Of a DNA stretch of 64,000 bases, positions 13,301-25,400 are shown piece after piece. Source of the stretch: Labia minor (Eukaryota; Arthropoda; Insecta; Dermaptera; Spongiphoridae); contig OY720349.1 of the NCBI GenBank assembly GCA_963082975.1, positions 43,443,962-43,507,961 on the forward strand, in the 5' to 3' direction. The notes below the pieces were generated by a model that was not told where the DNA came from, searched no databases, and saw only the letters and a program-made list of their open reading frames with translations. Within the stretch, counting starts at the first letter, position 1. Each line of letters opens with the position of its first letter. The position numbers and the translations under genes were made by a program.

Positions 13301-16300
13301 ATTTTCACTTTACAGTTTGTAATTTCCTTTCTTCAGTTTCAATCAATTTATAAATTTGATAAATGGACCAATGAGTTTTGAAAATAATTTAAGAAAGTTT
13401 GCCCTTAAAATGTGAAACAGTTTTACATTGTTTCCGAAATCTTCAAGTTTTATCATAATAATTATAAAAAACAACCATAAGAATAAGAAAATATATCTCA
13501 TTTCAAAAAATTCTAAATGCATTTAGGGTACTTAGATCAAAGTATTGTAAATTATTAAATTCCTGGCTATATAATTAATTGTGTATTTGATATTAGATTT
13601 GAATATTTCTTTGTTTTGAGACTTGAGGAAAATATTTTTGACATTTCTGCTTTTGAAGTGTGTCTGTGTCTTTGTTTTATCAGTTTTTAAAAGTTTGGTG
13701 TTTTTTTCCCTAAATATAGATTATTATTTTTTATTTATTATAGTTAGACTATAATTAAAAATATTGATTGATTTAGGAATTATTAAAGTGATCTTTATTA
13801 ATAATAATTTTAATAAGATTGAATTATTTTATTTAATAATAACACATAATTAATGTTTTTAAATTATATGTTTTAAATGAAATTCATATTTTCTTTTGTT
13901 CTTCTGTAAACTTAAGATAATAATCATAATTTAATTTGAATGCAAGTTATAATTTTGTTTTTGTTTTAATTTCCCATTAAAAATTAACAAAAGTAGAACA
14001 AAAACGGTTAAAGATCGTGATTCGAATTACTTGATTGATTTCATTTATCATTCTAAACTCTGTTCTGCATGGAGCATTATTCATCGTAATCTATTGGCCC
14101 ACTATCCTTTTTTTCTCCTCTTCACTCCTCACAATGTAATTAAAGATTATCTATACATTTAATCAAAATTAAAATAAAATCATATTAAAGCTTTTGTTGT
14201 TTTTAAAATAAATTCAAAATTATCATACTAATCTATTCTTTTTATATGAATGATCTAATTACATTTTGAAAAGAAAATAGATCGCTTGGGTTTATGCAAA
14301 ATTAAACTTATTTTTCTATTTTTTGCTATGTCAGTAAAATTGAAAAAAGTGCTAAGTTTTAATTTTAATTTCCATATGTCAAATAAGTATTCTTTTTAGT
14401 ATTCAAAATCCAAACTTTTCTATGAATTTTTTCAGCTTAATAAGTTTAATTAGAAACAAATAATATTTCGTAAAATAATACTAAAATTAAATAGAATAAT
14501 GACACACGAATCTCATTTTTCTTTATTATGTTTATTATTCTTTTTTTACAAATTTTCAATTCAATTCAAAACCAATTAAGGCTTTTCTATTCAATCCTTT
14601 TAACAGACATTTTGTTTCCTTATTTATATGAAGTTACTAGATTTAACTATAGGCATTCGTTAAAACATTTTAATATGCTATATAAATTAAAGTTATAAAA
14701 TTAATAATATAAACCGTAATAAGAATAATTTTAAATTAAAGACTTTGGTTTGATATATTTGCTTTATGCTCATTTTGCTTGTTATACTATTAAAAGAACC
14801 TTAAGTACAGAAGAAAAAAAAAATATTTTTATTAAATTATCATTATTAAGGGTTATATTTTTTAAATTTAATTTTAATTTATATAATAAATTCTTATTTT
14901 TTTATAAATTACAAAAATATAACATTGAATCTTTTATATTTTAATCCGAATAAGAATTTACTTTATTAGAATGTTTCATATAAATAATAATACTAATTAA
15001 TAATCAATAATGATATCATTCATTTTGACACATATAAGAAGGCATCAGTTCATTCATTATTATTTTTTATGCTTTCACCCTTCATTTCCAAATTTCACTT
15101 TTCATTCATAATATTTATTCAATATCCTTTTTAAGACCTAATAGCTGATTGATTAAACAAAATAATTAAAACTCATATTGATTGATTTTATTTTTAAATT
15201 TATAATTAATTATATGTAAAGTAACAATTTCATAATTAATAGATACTATATTGGAAATTTTAAATTATACCATTTATAAGACATTTTTGATAAAAGATTT
15301 AAAAAAATAATAAAATAAATAAATTAAAGGTTAATACTATTCAATCCTATAATTTCTGATTTATTACAATTGTTTCTTTTTCATTTGGTCGAAATTTAGT
15401 TCTTAAGAGTGTAGAAACAAACTGCATAAAATTTCTTCTTATATTTTTGATGAAGGTACTAATGAAAATTTTTTAATAAATTGTTATAAATAAATTTGAA
15501 AACAATTCCATTCTTTGGCTACTACTTTTGATTTTATAATAAAATTTCGAAATATTTTTTAACTCATTTAAGCAAAAAAAAAAAGAAAAAATAATATTAA
15601 AATAAATAATTGAGTCCCATTACTTAGTAAATAAATTTATTGCTACGCTTTTGCTCTTTTATCTGACTTTATATTTACTAAAATGATTCTTGTCCCGTTA
15701 ATGAATTTGAATAATAAACGAACGGAAACGTCATTTCATATTAATTCAATAATATATGTTTTCTAAATAATCATTTAAATTAATACAATTCTGTGAAACT
15801 TATTTAATAGTTGTTCTAGATTGTTGAATTCGCACTAGAAAAAAATAATTGTATAGTTTGTGCTAATTATATATTTAATTGTAATTATAATGTCTTTTAT
15901 GAGGATTCCAAATTTATATGAACTTTTGAAGATTCGTTTCCTTTTACATACTCGAATGTTAATTAATTTAATTAACAAATCAATTGTAATATTGTTAAAA
16001 TATCTATGGAAATATTCATTAAAATAAATATTTCAATTATTATATTCCTACATATATGTATTTGTATGTTGTGACATTATATTAAATTAAATGGATATTA
16101 AAATATTAGATTATTTTTAAAAACATTATATAAAATTAATTTTAATGAAAATATCCCTGAAAATAAATATATATAAATTAATTTAATGATTGTATCTAAC
16201 AATAAATATTATTTGCAATGTACTTTCTCAAGGTTTTGTTGAAACAAAATGAAAATTATATAAGCAAAAGAGATTTGATAATATCGTATATTTGAGTACA

Positions 16301-16602
16301 TTTCTAATAGGATGATGAGTTTTTTTTTGTCTCTGATAGGAATGCTTAAAGATACGACGCGATGGATTTGATTTGAATGTGATTTAAATAAAGCACTGGG
16401 AAAAACACACCATGCATGCCAACCAAGGCCCTCAAAATGCTGAGATATAGGTCACGGAGACGCACAAAGGAATTTTTCTATTCAAATAACAAGCCTAGGA
16501 TATCAAAGATTGTACCTTCATTATTTATACACCTTAACTATAAAATTAAAATTAATTTTTACAAAAAAAATTATAGAAATTTTTATAAAATTATGTATAA
16601 TT
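7357..16602. other. Long AT-rich gene desert
   Basis: About 9 kb of strongly AT-biased DNA with no supportable gene. Open frames here (10191-10388, 11992-12297, 14750-14944, 16416-16667) have AT-driven composition and no recognisable domain. Points of note are a 15-base G run at 10763-10777 and a hAT-like terminal motif near 12204-12221 (minus strand, TAGAGATGGGAAAATCGG), for which no partner end was found. Confidence 0.5.
10763..10777 (+). repeat. Poly-G homopolymer (15 G)
   Basis: An uninterrupted run of 15 G within extremely AT-rich flanks. It could form a G-quadruplex, but a homopolymer is also a common assembly or sequencing uncertainty, so the exact length is not reliable. Confidence 0.85.
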
Positions 16603-17332
16603 CAGTGGCGTACCTAGAACCTTTGCCGCCCGGGGCGATCTCCAGTTTGCCGCCCTTTTTATTATAAGTCAATCAAATAGTGCTATTTATAAATTAATGC
16701 ACATAAATAAATTATTAAGTTATTTAATCAATATTAATTAATACACAGAGTAAATTTTTTTTACACCTATTTTTTACACCTGTTGTATGCTTACATACTA
16801 GAAAAATCGTGTATAATGCTCTCAAAATTTATATTTATATTTTTTCCGCCGGCTTGCTTTTCAAAAGAAAAATCGATGATTTAAAAAAATATTGGTATAT
16901 CACTTCAAAGTAATCATATAAACTTTTCAAAAGAAATGACATTTATAAACTGATATCAAAAATTTTTAGTTAGGAAAAATTGCTGAACAAAATCGTAAAG
17001 ATGCGTTTACGAATTCAACGAATTTTAATGAATACAATAAAATAAAATTATTATCCTGTTCTTGGAATTAGAATTCAAAATTTACACTAAAATGCATTTA
17101 TTTACACCGAAGAATAATATTCGAAATCATATAGTTAATCATAATTTATATAAATCAAATAGTAAACTTATAATAATCATAATAATCATTTATTATTCAA
17201 GAAAGAAAAAAAATAAATATGAAATGAATACTTTGCTTTTTACAACTATAACTAAATATAAAAAATGCCGCCCCAAGATAAGTGCCGCCCGGTGCGGACC
17301 GCACACACCGCACCCCCCTAGGTACGCCACTG
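16603..17332. mobile_element. Non-autonomous hAT-type element (730 bp), inner of a nested pair
   Basis: Begins CAGTGGCGTACCTAG and ends with the exact reverse complement CTAGGTACGCCACTG, a 15-bp terminal inverted repeat. GCCGCCC-rich subterminal blocks lie at both ends. A perfect 8-bp target duplication GTATAATT flanks it (16595-16602 and 17333-17340), diagnostic of hAT superfamily insertion. The interior is AT-rich with no transposase, so it is a deletion derivative or MITE. It landed inside the left target duplication of the older element at 17340-18587. Confidence 0.93.
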
Positions 17333-17339
17333 GTATAAT

Positions 17340-18587
17340 TAGAGGGTTATTTTTCCCGGAGTATTTTCGTTTCCGGGAATCGGGAAATTATAAAAAATAC
17401 TAAATTTGAGGTGGAAATTATAAAGTTTTACGCAAAAGTTAAATAAATGTTGTTTTTGCCAAAATATAAAATAAATTTAATTCAAAAATAAAAAAAAATC
17501 CAGAAGATATAATATATAATCATCAAAATATAACATAAACATAATTATTTTCTTTTACTTGTTTAGAAAATAACATTTTAAAAACGAGAGGCAATCAAGG
17601 GAAATGTCGCCTAAAACTGAGATCCTTCATATTAGAGGAGTAACGATTAGTTATTCCTTTTTATTTTTATTTTCTTTCTTTGTGGCTTTTTTTGCATTAT
17701 TTTCGATTTATTTATTTTTTTGGGCAATTTTTTTGTATTTTGTTTATATTAGTTTGGTTTTTCTTTACTGTATATATCTAAAAAGATGGAAAACTGAAAC
17801 TCTGAGTCTGTGATTATGTGTGCCCTCAATTAAAGACATTTATGATCGTTGATTACAGTGTTAGTTATTATGTAAATATGTTTTGCTTTTTTGATGTTTT
17901 TACTATTTTTCTTATCACCACCCAAAAAGGTGGACTGAAATAACATGCAGAATGATTGTATATATATTTCTTGAATAAATAAATAATAATATTTATTTAT
18001 TTATCAAAAAATATAATTAGGTCTTTACCTTACTCGCTCTCAACGACAGCTTATTTATATTAATTTAAGTTAAGGGCTAGGTGATGGAGGGTGTAAATTT
18101 CAAGGGTGGGAGGAAAATTACCCTCTTTCCAAATGGTCAAGTGCAATAGTGTATTTTATTATTGTTACCTATTCAAGAACTATTTTATATAGAACTCTTA
18201 CCAAGGTGTCAGGTATGGCAATTAAAACAGACCCAAGCTTGTGAAATCGAATTTTAAGTATATAATTTTAAGTATATATATATATATATACAAAATTATT
18301 TGGCAATGGCAACTGCCGTCTGCCAGAGTTCACTGTAAAAAAACTCAAAAATTAGAGAAATTATAAAGAAAAATTAAAGGGAAAGAAAAAAAGAAAAGGA
18401 AAAAAAATTATAGCAAAAGACAAATGTATGTATGTACACTTGAATTTTATATTTATTACGATTATTTCAGTTAATAAATAAAGATTTCGGTATGGGCATC
18501 ATAATCAACATGAAAAATAATTTGTTTTTTTTTCCCGAAAAATGTTTCGTTTTTTCCCGGGCGGGAATTCCCGGGAATAACCTTCTA
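17340..18587. mobile_element. Second hAT-type element (about 1.25 kb), older member of the nested pair
   Basis: The left end is TAGAGGGTTATTTTTCCCGG and the right end, reverse-complemented, is TAGAAGGTTATTCCCGGGAA, with GGGAAT-rich subterminal repeats. The 8 bp after the right end (18588-18595) are TGTATAAT. The 8 bp that preceded the left end before the CAGTGG element inserted (16594-16601) are also TGTATAAT. This reconstructed duplication places it in the hAT-like 8-bp class. The longest open frame inside (17604-17813) is a hydrophobic T-rich run with no transposase similarity, so the element is non-autonomous. Confidence 0.85.
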
Positions 18588-18665
18588 TGTATAATATAAT
18601 AATATTACATTTTACTAATTAAGATTTAAAATATAATTAATTTTAATTTATTAATTTATAGGGTA

Positions 18666-18934
18666 TGGAGGCAGCTGTAGCATAGTAATTTTCTACACAA
18701 GAAGTCGGCGTTCGATTCCAACTAAGAACAAATTTTTATAATAAAATTTAATTTAACATCAGCTGCCTCCGGCTCCAGGAACTATCAGTTCCTGGTTCTA
18801 TACATGCGGAAGGCAACGGGAAACTACCGCATTAACATTCCCAAGAAAAATCATCATGGCTGGGCATCTTCTAAGGATATCCTATTCATGATGATAGCCA
18901 AACTCCGAAAGGGAGACGGCTCCTTAAGAAGAAG
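18666..18934 (+). mobile_element. tRNA-derived SINE with target site duplication
   Basis: A 269-bp element flanked by a perfect 13-bp direct repeat AATTTATAGGGTA (18653-18665 and 18935-18947). The head carries a pol III B-box match GTTCGATTCC (about 18711) preceded by an A-box-like GCTGTAGCATAGTAA at the right distance. The body has a GGCAACGGGAAACTACCGC block and a CATGATGATAGCC segment. It ends in TTAAGAAGAAGAA, an AAG-type tail. Head, tail and target duplication together make this a confident SINE. I cannot name the family. Confidence 0.92.
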
Positions 18935-18953
18935 AATTTATAGGGTAAACATA

Positions 18954-19160
18954 CCAGTAGTTAACTATACAAGTAATTGACCATTTGATAGATTTTTTAT
19001 CAAAATAAGCTTTTTAATTTCTCCGTATTATTGTTAAGCAATCTGGAAGAGGCTCTTTTTAATATTTATCGGTATCTGGTGCTTAATTGGAAATTAAAAA
19101 TATTATTTTGATAAAAAATATATCAAATGGTCAATTACTGGTTCAGTGGTCAAATAGTGG
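18954..19160. mobile_element. 207-bp MITE with long terminal inverted repeats and TA duplication
   Basis: Flanked by TA on both sides (18952-18953, 19161-19162). The left end starts CCAGTAGTTAACTATAC and the right end, reverse-complemented, starts CCACTATTTGACCACTG. The arms then converge to a nearly perfect 36-bp match (18973-19007 against 19103-19138) containing AATTGACCATTTGATA and TTTTTTATCAAAATAA. Such an element is typical of Tc1/mariner-mobilised MITEs. No coding capacity. Confidence 0.88.
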
Positions 19161-20137
19161 TACATTTAAATTTAAAAGAAAAATAATAATATAATAATAA
19201 ATAATAATTAATATGTATTAATAAGACACATATTAGAATGGCTATTCAGAATTATTTTATAACTTATAAGAAAATTGCATAACCTTCCAGTTTAATTTTT
19301 ATATCAAATCATTTTTTAATTATTTTAAGCTTATAGAGCTGAGTTACTAGACATGAACAGAAGACAAGGGTTCAGAACTAAACATGTTCAGAAAAAAAAC
19401 AAACTATTAATTAGAATCAGAATGGTCAATTGTAGGTTTATAATGTAATAAGTTGAAAATATAGAGGAAAATGTAAAAATGGAAGGGGTTTCGGAAATAT
19501 ATTTTTCAATTTACAATTCAAGAAATTACAAAGGCCATGCATTTTTAATTACTATAAAAAATTTTCATTTAATAATTTTTAAAAATTTTCATGTAAGTAA
19601 ATTAAAAAAAAACTCGTTTGTCTGTCTAGAAATTTAATGTGAAAACAATAAATTTGCTTTCATTGAAAAATCAACAGGGGAGGAATATCCAAGAATAACT
19701 ATGTAAATTTAGTAACAAGATTGGAATTAAAAATTAAATTAAATTGAAGTGCTTAATGAAAATAAATTGTATATTTAAATTGAAAGAATTTTGATTTTAA
19801 ATTATTTGTTCAACCTTTCAAGGGCAATGCTTTATTAAGAGCGATGTAAAATTTAATATTTAAAAAATAATATTACTTATATTTTTCTAATATATATGAT
19901 TATTATTTTATTTATTATTATATGTGTATGTGATAGATTATTATTATTTATTATTATTTGTGTAAAATCGATAATTTTTCATTATATTTTCTTTTTTTTT
20001 GTTTATTTGATTAAGACATTCGAATTAATTAATAAAATAGTTTTATTTTGTAAACTATAAAACTATAAACTATATTATTATTGTTAAATTTATTAAATTA
20101 ATTTTATTTAATTGATGAGATTTAAATAATATATTGT
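19161..20137. other. AT-rich intergenic DNA, nothing recognised
   Basis: No coding frame, RNA gene or paired repeat was seen in this interval. Confidence 0.4.
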
Positions 20138-20221
20138 TTAACACGTTCAAGCCGGCATGTACCACCGGTGGCTCATGCCGCCACATAAAATAAATAGACA
20201 AATTATGGGAACGTGTTTTAA
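20138..20221. mobile_element. Short TTAA-flanked (piggyBac-like) element remnant
   Basis: TTAA at 20138-20141 is followed by CACGTTC. The other side reads GAACGTG, then TT and TTAA at 20218-20221, so the two ends form an inverted repeat bounded by the piggyBac target tetranucleotide. Inside, CGGCATG and CATGCCG flank ACCACCGGTGG as an imperfect palindrome. At 84 bp it is either a tiny MITE or fused terminal fragments. The minus-strand open frame crossing it is not a gene. Confidence 0.6.
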
Positions 20222-21280
20222 AAACTTCATTTAAATTTTTACTTAAATTTCCCTTGAATAATAGATCTAACATTTAAGGAAAATCATAAATCATAATGTA
20301 GAAATTATAATTATAATTCAGATTACTTAGATGGTAAAAGATATGTCAAATAAATGATACATTTTAATAAAATGCCATCATATAGTATAGGCCTAATAGA
20401 TTGATAGCATAGATTAAATAAAATGAATTATAGTTCACTATACAGAACTATTTGCACAAATTAAGTCCTTTTATAAAGTTAAGTTCTAGTAAATGATATT
20501 CATATGAAAGATAATAATTTTAAAATAGAAATATTAATTAATCTGCTAAATAAAAAAAATTCCACAATTTGTAACCCAAGAAGAAGAAAAAGATAGTACT
20601 AAAGTGTATAAATATTGTAATTAATTTTAAATTATTATATACTTTTGATAATTCAGATTCTTTTAACGTTATTGAGTTGATTGCATTAAATTTAGTCTCC
20701 CTATATTATCTATTTATCTATTATAATTATTCAATAAAATGTTTCCGTTATTTTTTATTTAGTTTCCAATTTTGCGTAAATTTTATTTAAGAATGGATCA
20801 ACTTTTGAATTACCGCAATTGACCTAGTCTCAAATTTATTCTTGTATTACACCTATATAAATTGATTAAGACCGGTTCATCAACGATAAACTTGAATGAA
20901 ATAAATATTTACAAATTAAAAAAAAACATATTTAGAAAAATGTCGGAATATATTTATTTATATATATACTAGTATATATTAAATATTGAAAATTGAATTT
21001 CTATAATTTTTATATAATAAAATTGATATAATATTTAGATTTATTGATAAAAATAATAAATAAATTAAATATCTGTTTTATTCATTGATATTCTTATATA
21101 TATATATGTATATATAATTAATTAATATGGTCTTATATATTTATATATATATATATAATTAATTAATATGGTCTTAAAGCGGGCTTACCGGTACATGCTG
21201 ATATCACTGACACTTAAACTATTTTTAAAAAATAATAATTATCACTAATTGGACATAAAGCATTTCACTTGTAAGAGAAT
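20222..21280. other. AT-rich intergenic DNA with a small duplication
   Basis: Near 21108-21176 the string TAATTAATTAATATGGTCTTA and its AT-rich left flank occur twice in tandem about 42 bp apart. Otherwise nothing is recognised. Confidence 0.45.
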
Positions 21281-21660
21281 AGAAAAGTGTTAGAGCCAGT
21301 AAAGAGAGAGAGAGAGAGAGAACGAGAGTGTAGTGAGAGAAAGAGACCTTTTGGGGACGGCGAGGAATCGACGTTGACGCTGGAACCATACTCCTTCCAT
21401 GATGGTTGTCAGCTGTTCCGACGCGAAACCGAAACTGAGACCGGCTCAGGCAACGGGGCTCCTCTTCCTTGTCCTCCTCGAACTCCTCCTCCCTCCCAGA
21501 GTTCCTTCGAAAAGCTTAATCTACTTTTAAGTCGGCAAAGATGAGGTGATGGTCTTCTATAGGAACTTTCTCTCTTCATTTCCACCCATATCAACTCATA
21601 TTCCGCCCTTCTCTCTCCTGCTACTATCTTTTTATTAATTTACCAACAGGTGGGATTCTT
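21281..21660. other. GC-richer island with GA repeat, possible exon or promoter
   Basis: This is the most GC-rich non-mobile stretch of the first 25 kb. It starts with a GA microsatellite (about 21302-21322) and then has CpG-containing sequence (GGGGACGGCGAGGAATCGAC, ACGCGAAACCGAAACTGAGA). It ends near ACAGGTGGGA (about 21648), which would fit a splice donor on the plus strand. Overlapping open frames of 85 (plus) and 61 (minus) codons match nothing I recognise. A 5' untranslated exon, a promoter region or an unrecognised mobile element are all possible. Confidence 0.3.
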
Positions 21661-21858
21661 ATTTCACGTTTTAAGGTCGCATTGTTTAATTACTTAAACT
21701 CTTTCATAAAAACACTGATTTTAAAATCAGGTCAGGATTTTTCATTAAATTAAATAATAAATAGAGATACAGAGAAGCATTATTTTTCGAGTAATCTTCA
21801 TCATGAAGATTAATATATTCAATTTTTTTTAATTAAATATATCTATATGCAATATTAA

Positions 21859-22057
21859 CACACTATGAGCGGGGCGGGTATTTGTACCCGTTGCGGGGAC
21901 TGCCACTTATAAGCGGGCGGGTATTTATACCCGTTGCCACTTATATGAGGGATATATATTAGTTATCGTTTAAAATAAGTAATTTTAAGTGACACAAGGG
22001 AAAATATATATTATATAAGTGGCAACGGGTATAAATACCCGCCCCGCTCATAGTGTG
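21859..22057. mobile_element. 199-bp TTAA-flanked MITE (piggyBac-like)
   Basis: TTAA lies immediately outside both ends (21855-21858 and 22058-22061). The left end CACACTATGAGCGGGGCGGG and the reverse complement of the right end are identical through CACACTATGAGCGGGGCGGG and agree for about 36 bp (TATTTGTACCCGTTGC against TATTTATACCCGTTGC). A second copy of the GCGGGTATTT-ACCCGTTGCC motif lies inside near 21913. TTAA duplication plus long inverted ends point to mobilisation by a piggyBac-type transposase. Confidence 0.88.
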
Positions 22058-22230
22058 TTAATATTATTATTATTGATATTATTATTTGTGTGTGGATAGA
22101 CCCAGACAGTCATGATAAGCTCATCATTGCTTCTTTTATTTTTCTTGTTTTTGCTTTGTCCAGTTCTTCTTTTATTCTTCAGTCCACTTTGTTCATTGCT
22201 TTTTATATTTGTCAATTTTTGATGTTATAT

Positions 22231-22458
22231 TTACTGTACATATTTTTTGTCTATATTGGTTCCTAATTCGTTGGATATTGTATATATAGTATTGATAATT
22301 TTGAGCTCATGACATACCAAGAACCCTAGATTTTGAATGTCCTGTTGCCGTTCGAACCACCTGTTGTTTTTTTCCAAGTACATGATTTTGCTTGTTTCTG
22401 CCTCGATGAAGATGTCTAGTGTGAACTTAGGGTGCGTTAGAACCAGTCTCTGGATCAA
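22231..22458 (-). CDS. Unassigned 75-codon open frame, possible exon or retroelement piece
   Basis: The minus-strand frame begins MIQRLVLTHPKFTLDIF and contains QQDIQNLGFLVCHELK and ends near TNIDKKYVQ. Its composition is balanced (mixed charged, aromatic and hydrophobic residues), unlike the K/I/F/N-only frames elsewhere in the desert, which suggests real coding ancestry. I do not recognise the family. It may be an exon, a gene fragment or part of a retroelement. No promoter or partner exon was identified, and an upstream frame start is uncertain. Confidence 0.3.
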   Translation of the reverse strand: MIQRLVLTHPKFTLDIFIEAETSKIMYLEKNNRWFERQQDIQNLGFLVCHELKIINTIYTISNELGTNIDKKYVQ

Positions 22459-25400
22459 AAGAATACTATATTATTAATAATTTTCTAATTTCATATTCTT
22501 AAGATGTGTTTTTAAATTCATATTGTTAAATTATCTTCGTTAATTTAATAAATGAAAAAGAAGAAGGATGTTCAATTAGTTAGTTATTGTTCATTTTATT
22601 TAGGTTCCAATTTAAAAACAATAATTAAATAATAGTGTCAGCCAAATGATATATTATTATTATCATTGTTAATAAAAAATACTTTATTTTTTAACTTTTG
22701 TTTAATTATCATATATATATTTATATATTATCAATATTATTATTATTTAATATTTCAATTAAAATTTGTAATTTGTACACAATAGATGCAAGTATTATAA
22801 TTTTTTTATTTTTAAAAACATCGAAACATTTTATAATTTATTTTATTGTTAGATTAATATTAATAAATTATTTCTTTACTTATGTATTTAAGATGTTATT
22901 TGAGAGATAGAATAAGTTTTTTTCCATATTATATTTTAAACTTTTTAAATTGATATGACATCCTATTTTTTGCATGTGTCATTCTAATAGTTCAAAGAGT
23001 ATAAATGTATTGATGTTATTTGTATTAATTGCTTTTCTAAAAAGTTATTTTTTAAAAAATTAAATTTGTTTTCTTATAAAAAAATATTTCAATATAAAAT
23101 TTATTTATTAAAAAAGGAAGAAAAAAAAATGAATAATATTCACTTTTCATGTTTTTTTTTAAGTTCCTGTCATTGCCACTTCAGGAAAAGATTGAATTTC
23201 TTTTTTCTTAAAAGTCCTCTAAGGTCGGCCTCACAATAAGTACGATCGTGATAATCACACAGTAACTGAACCGCAACGTTAAAACATGCAAGCAACGTCC
23301 TTAGCGGGAAATCCATCGGCATGATAGATAACTTTTTTTTTTCTTCCAAATTAAAATAAACATTGTTTATTTAGTATTTATATTATTATTTGTAATTAAC
23401 TAATGAAAAGAAAAATATTTTATATCTTCTCTTAGAGTTGAAAGAAATTTCATGTAAATTATTATTATATTATTATATTCATTTTTTTTTTGCCTATCGC
23501 ATAAATGAACCTTTATTTTTATATAATAAATATGAAAAAAATCACATTTTACTTTCAAATTATTTAGTCGATACTATATTTTTTTCTTTTTTTTTGTAAT
23601 GATAGATTTGGAATAATTCTTAACTTCAAACACTCCCTCCCTTTATTTGAGGTCATGAATGCTGACGGAAGTGACCTGCGACCACGATGATCATCTTGGA
23701 CGATCTAGACAAGACCAAAGACCGGTTTTCATTCCTTCTATCTTTACTTAAGCTCAGACATTGAATTAAGCTGACCGAGTTTTTTTTAGATTTATACTTC
23801 TACAAGGCCTATTCCCAAGAATTATTTATACATTAACTGAATCATACACATACATATATTCACTTACAATCTATGATAGTAATAAATTAAAATTACTACA
23901 AAGTATAAATTATTTTATTTTTCTCATTAAATCAAAATGGAGTATAAGTGAGTGGCATCGCTCCTTTACTGACATCTAAAATTATCTAATTGAATATATT
24001 AAATTTTTTTTTGTAATTTTGTAAATATTTAAAGTTGAAATTATTCTTAGTTAGATAAACACATAATTAGAAGCAACATTGAATATCATTAATTTTGATT
24101 AGTTAATTAATTAATATTGTATTTTTTCACAAGGACGTAAGCAAGTGGTAAAATATGGTTTCTTCAAGCAATGAGGAGGAGGCAAAGAGTACGAATAATT
24201 AAACAATAGTAACAAAGCATAGTGTTCTAGTTTTTATAGATTTAATAAAATAATAAGCATTTCAAAATATGAATTGATGTGAATAACAAAAGTCAAATAT
24301 GAGAGAATATTATATTTTCACACTTGATAACATCTACGGAAGAGAAGGCGATATAGAATACCAGTAAAAATAAAATAATAAAGCTTTTTGAATTCTTAAA
24401 ATTATAATAATTAATAAATATTTACTGGATAATGCAGAATATTATATTAAATTTCTTCATGAATACCTACATTGCTTACGTGAGCGAATCTTTTTAGCTA
24501 TTTTTACACTTCCTACTATTAGTTCACATTATCAGTATGTATCTATATGGTACATATATTTATCTTGTACAAATTTTAATAAAAATTTAAAATTTAAAAT
24601 AGTTTTTATTGATCCATTCAAGTTCAAACACATATTTTTTAAACTTGGAGTGGATGACAATATAGTTTTTTTCAAATATTAATTTTAGTTTAATATGGGA
24701 GTAAAAAATTATCGTTTATAAGAAATTTAACAGAAATATAAATTTGTCTTTTAATTACTAAGATGGAAGAACATCGGGTTATAAATTTTATGGATTCGGA
24801 TCGAATTTCATCGAAGCACTAAATTTGATGAAAGATGATCTAATTATTATATTAATTTCAAATTAAGATATATATAAGAGCTATCTTTCAACGATATTTC
24901 TAACAAATATATGTATATATATACATCCATAATAGATTAGAAAATAGATAAAAATATAATACACTTATAATAGTTAAAATTCTATTTAAATTAAATATTA
25001 TATATACATATTACTTACACTGTATGAATATATTATATATTTAATCAATCAAGCCAACAAAATATTCATAGATTATAATTTTTTATTATAGTTTTGTTAT
25101 ATTCAATTCTTATTATTTGTCATTTATAATAATTAAAATCTATAAAAAATGAAATGAAATAATACAATTTTTGGTAGAACTCGTACAAATGAGATTATTT
25201 TCAAAAAAGTTTAAAGTCAAAAAAGTACATATTTCTCATCTCTTCTTTTAAATTTTAAATGCGACTACAATTGTTTATTTACTTACTATTTATTATTTAT
25301 TAATATATTATTAATTTGAATTTTCAAATAAATAGTTCATTTGCAAATGTGATGATTTTCAAAATTCAATGCGATGAAACTGATTTATCGAATTTTATAA

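Noticed and set aside
18666-18740. Possible functional tRNA gene at the SINE head
   Set aside because: A B box is present, but the cloverleaf does not close and the region is bounded by the SINE target duplication.
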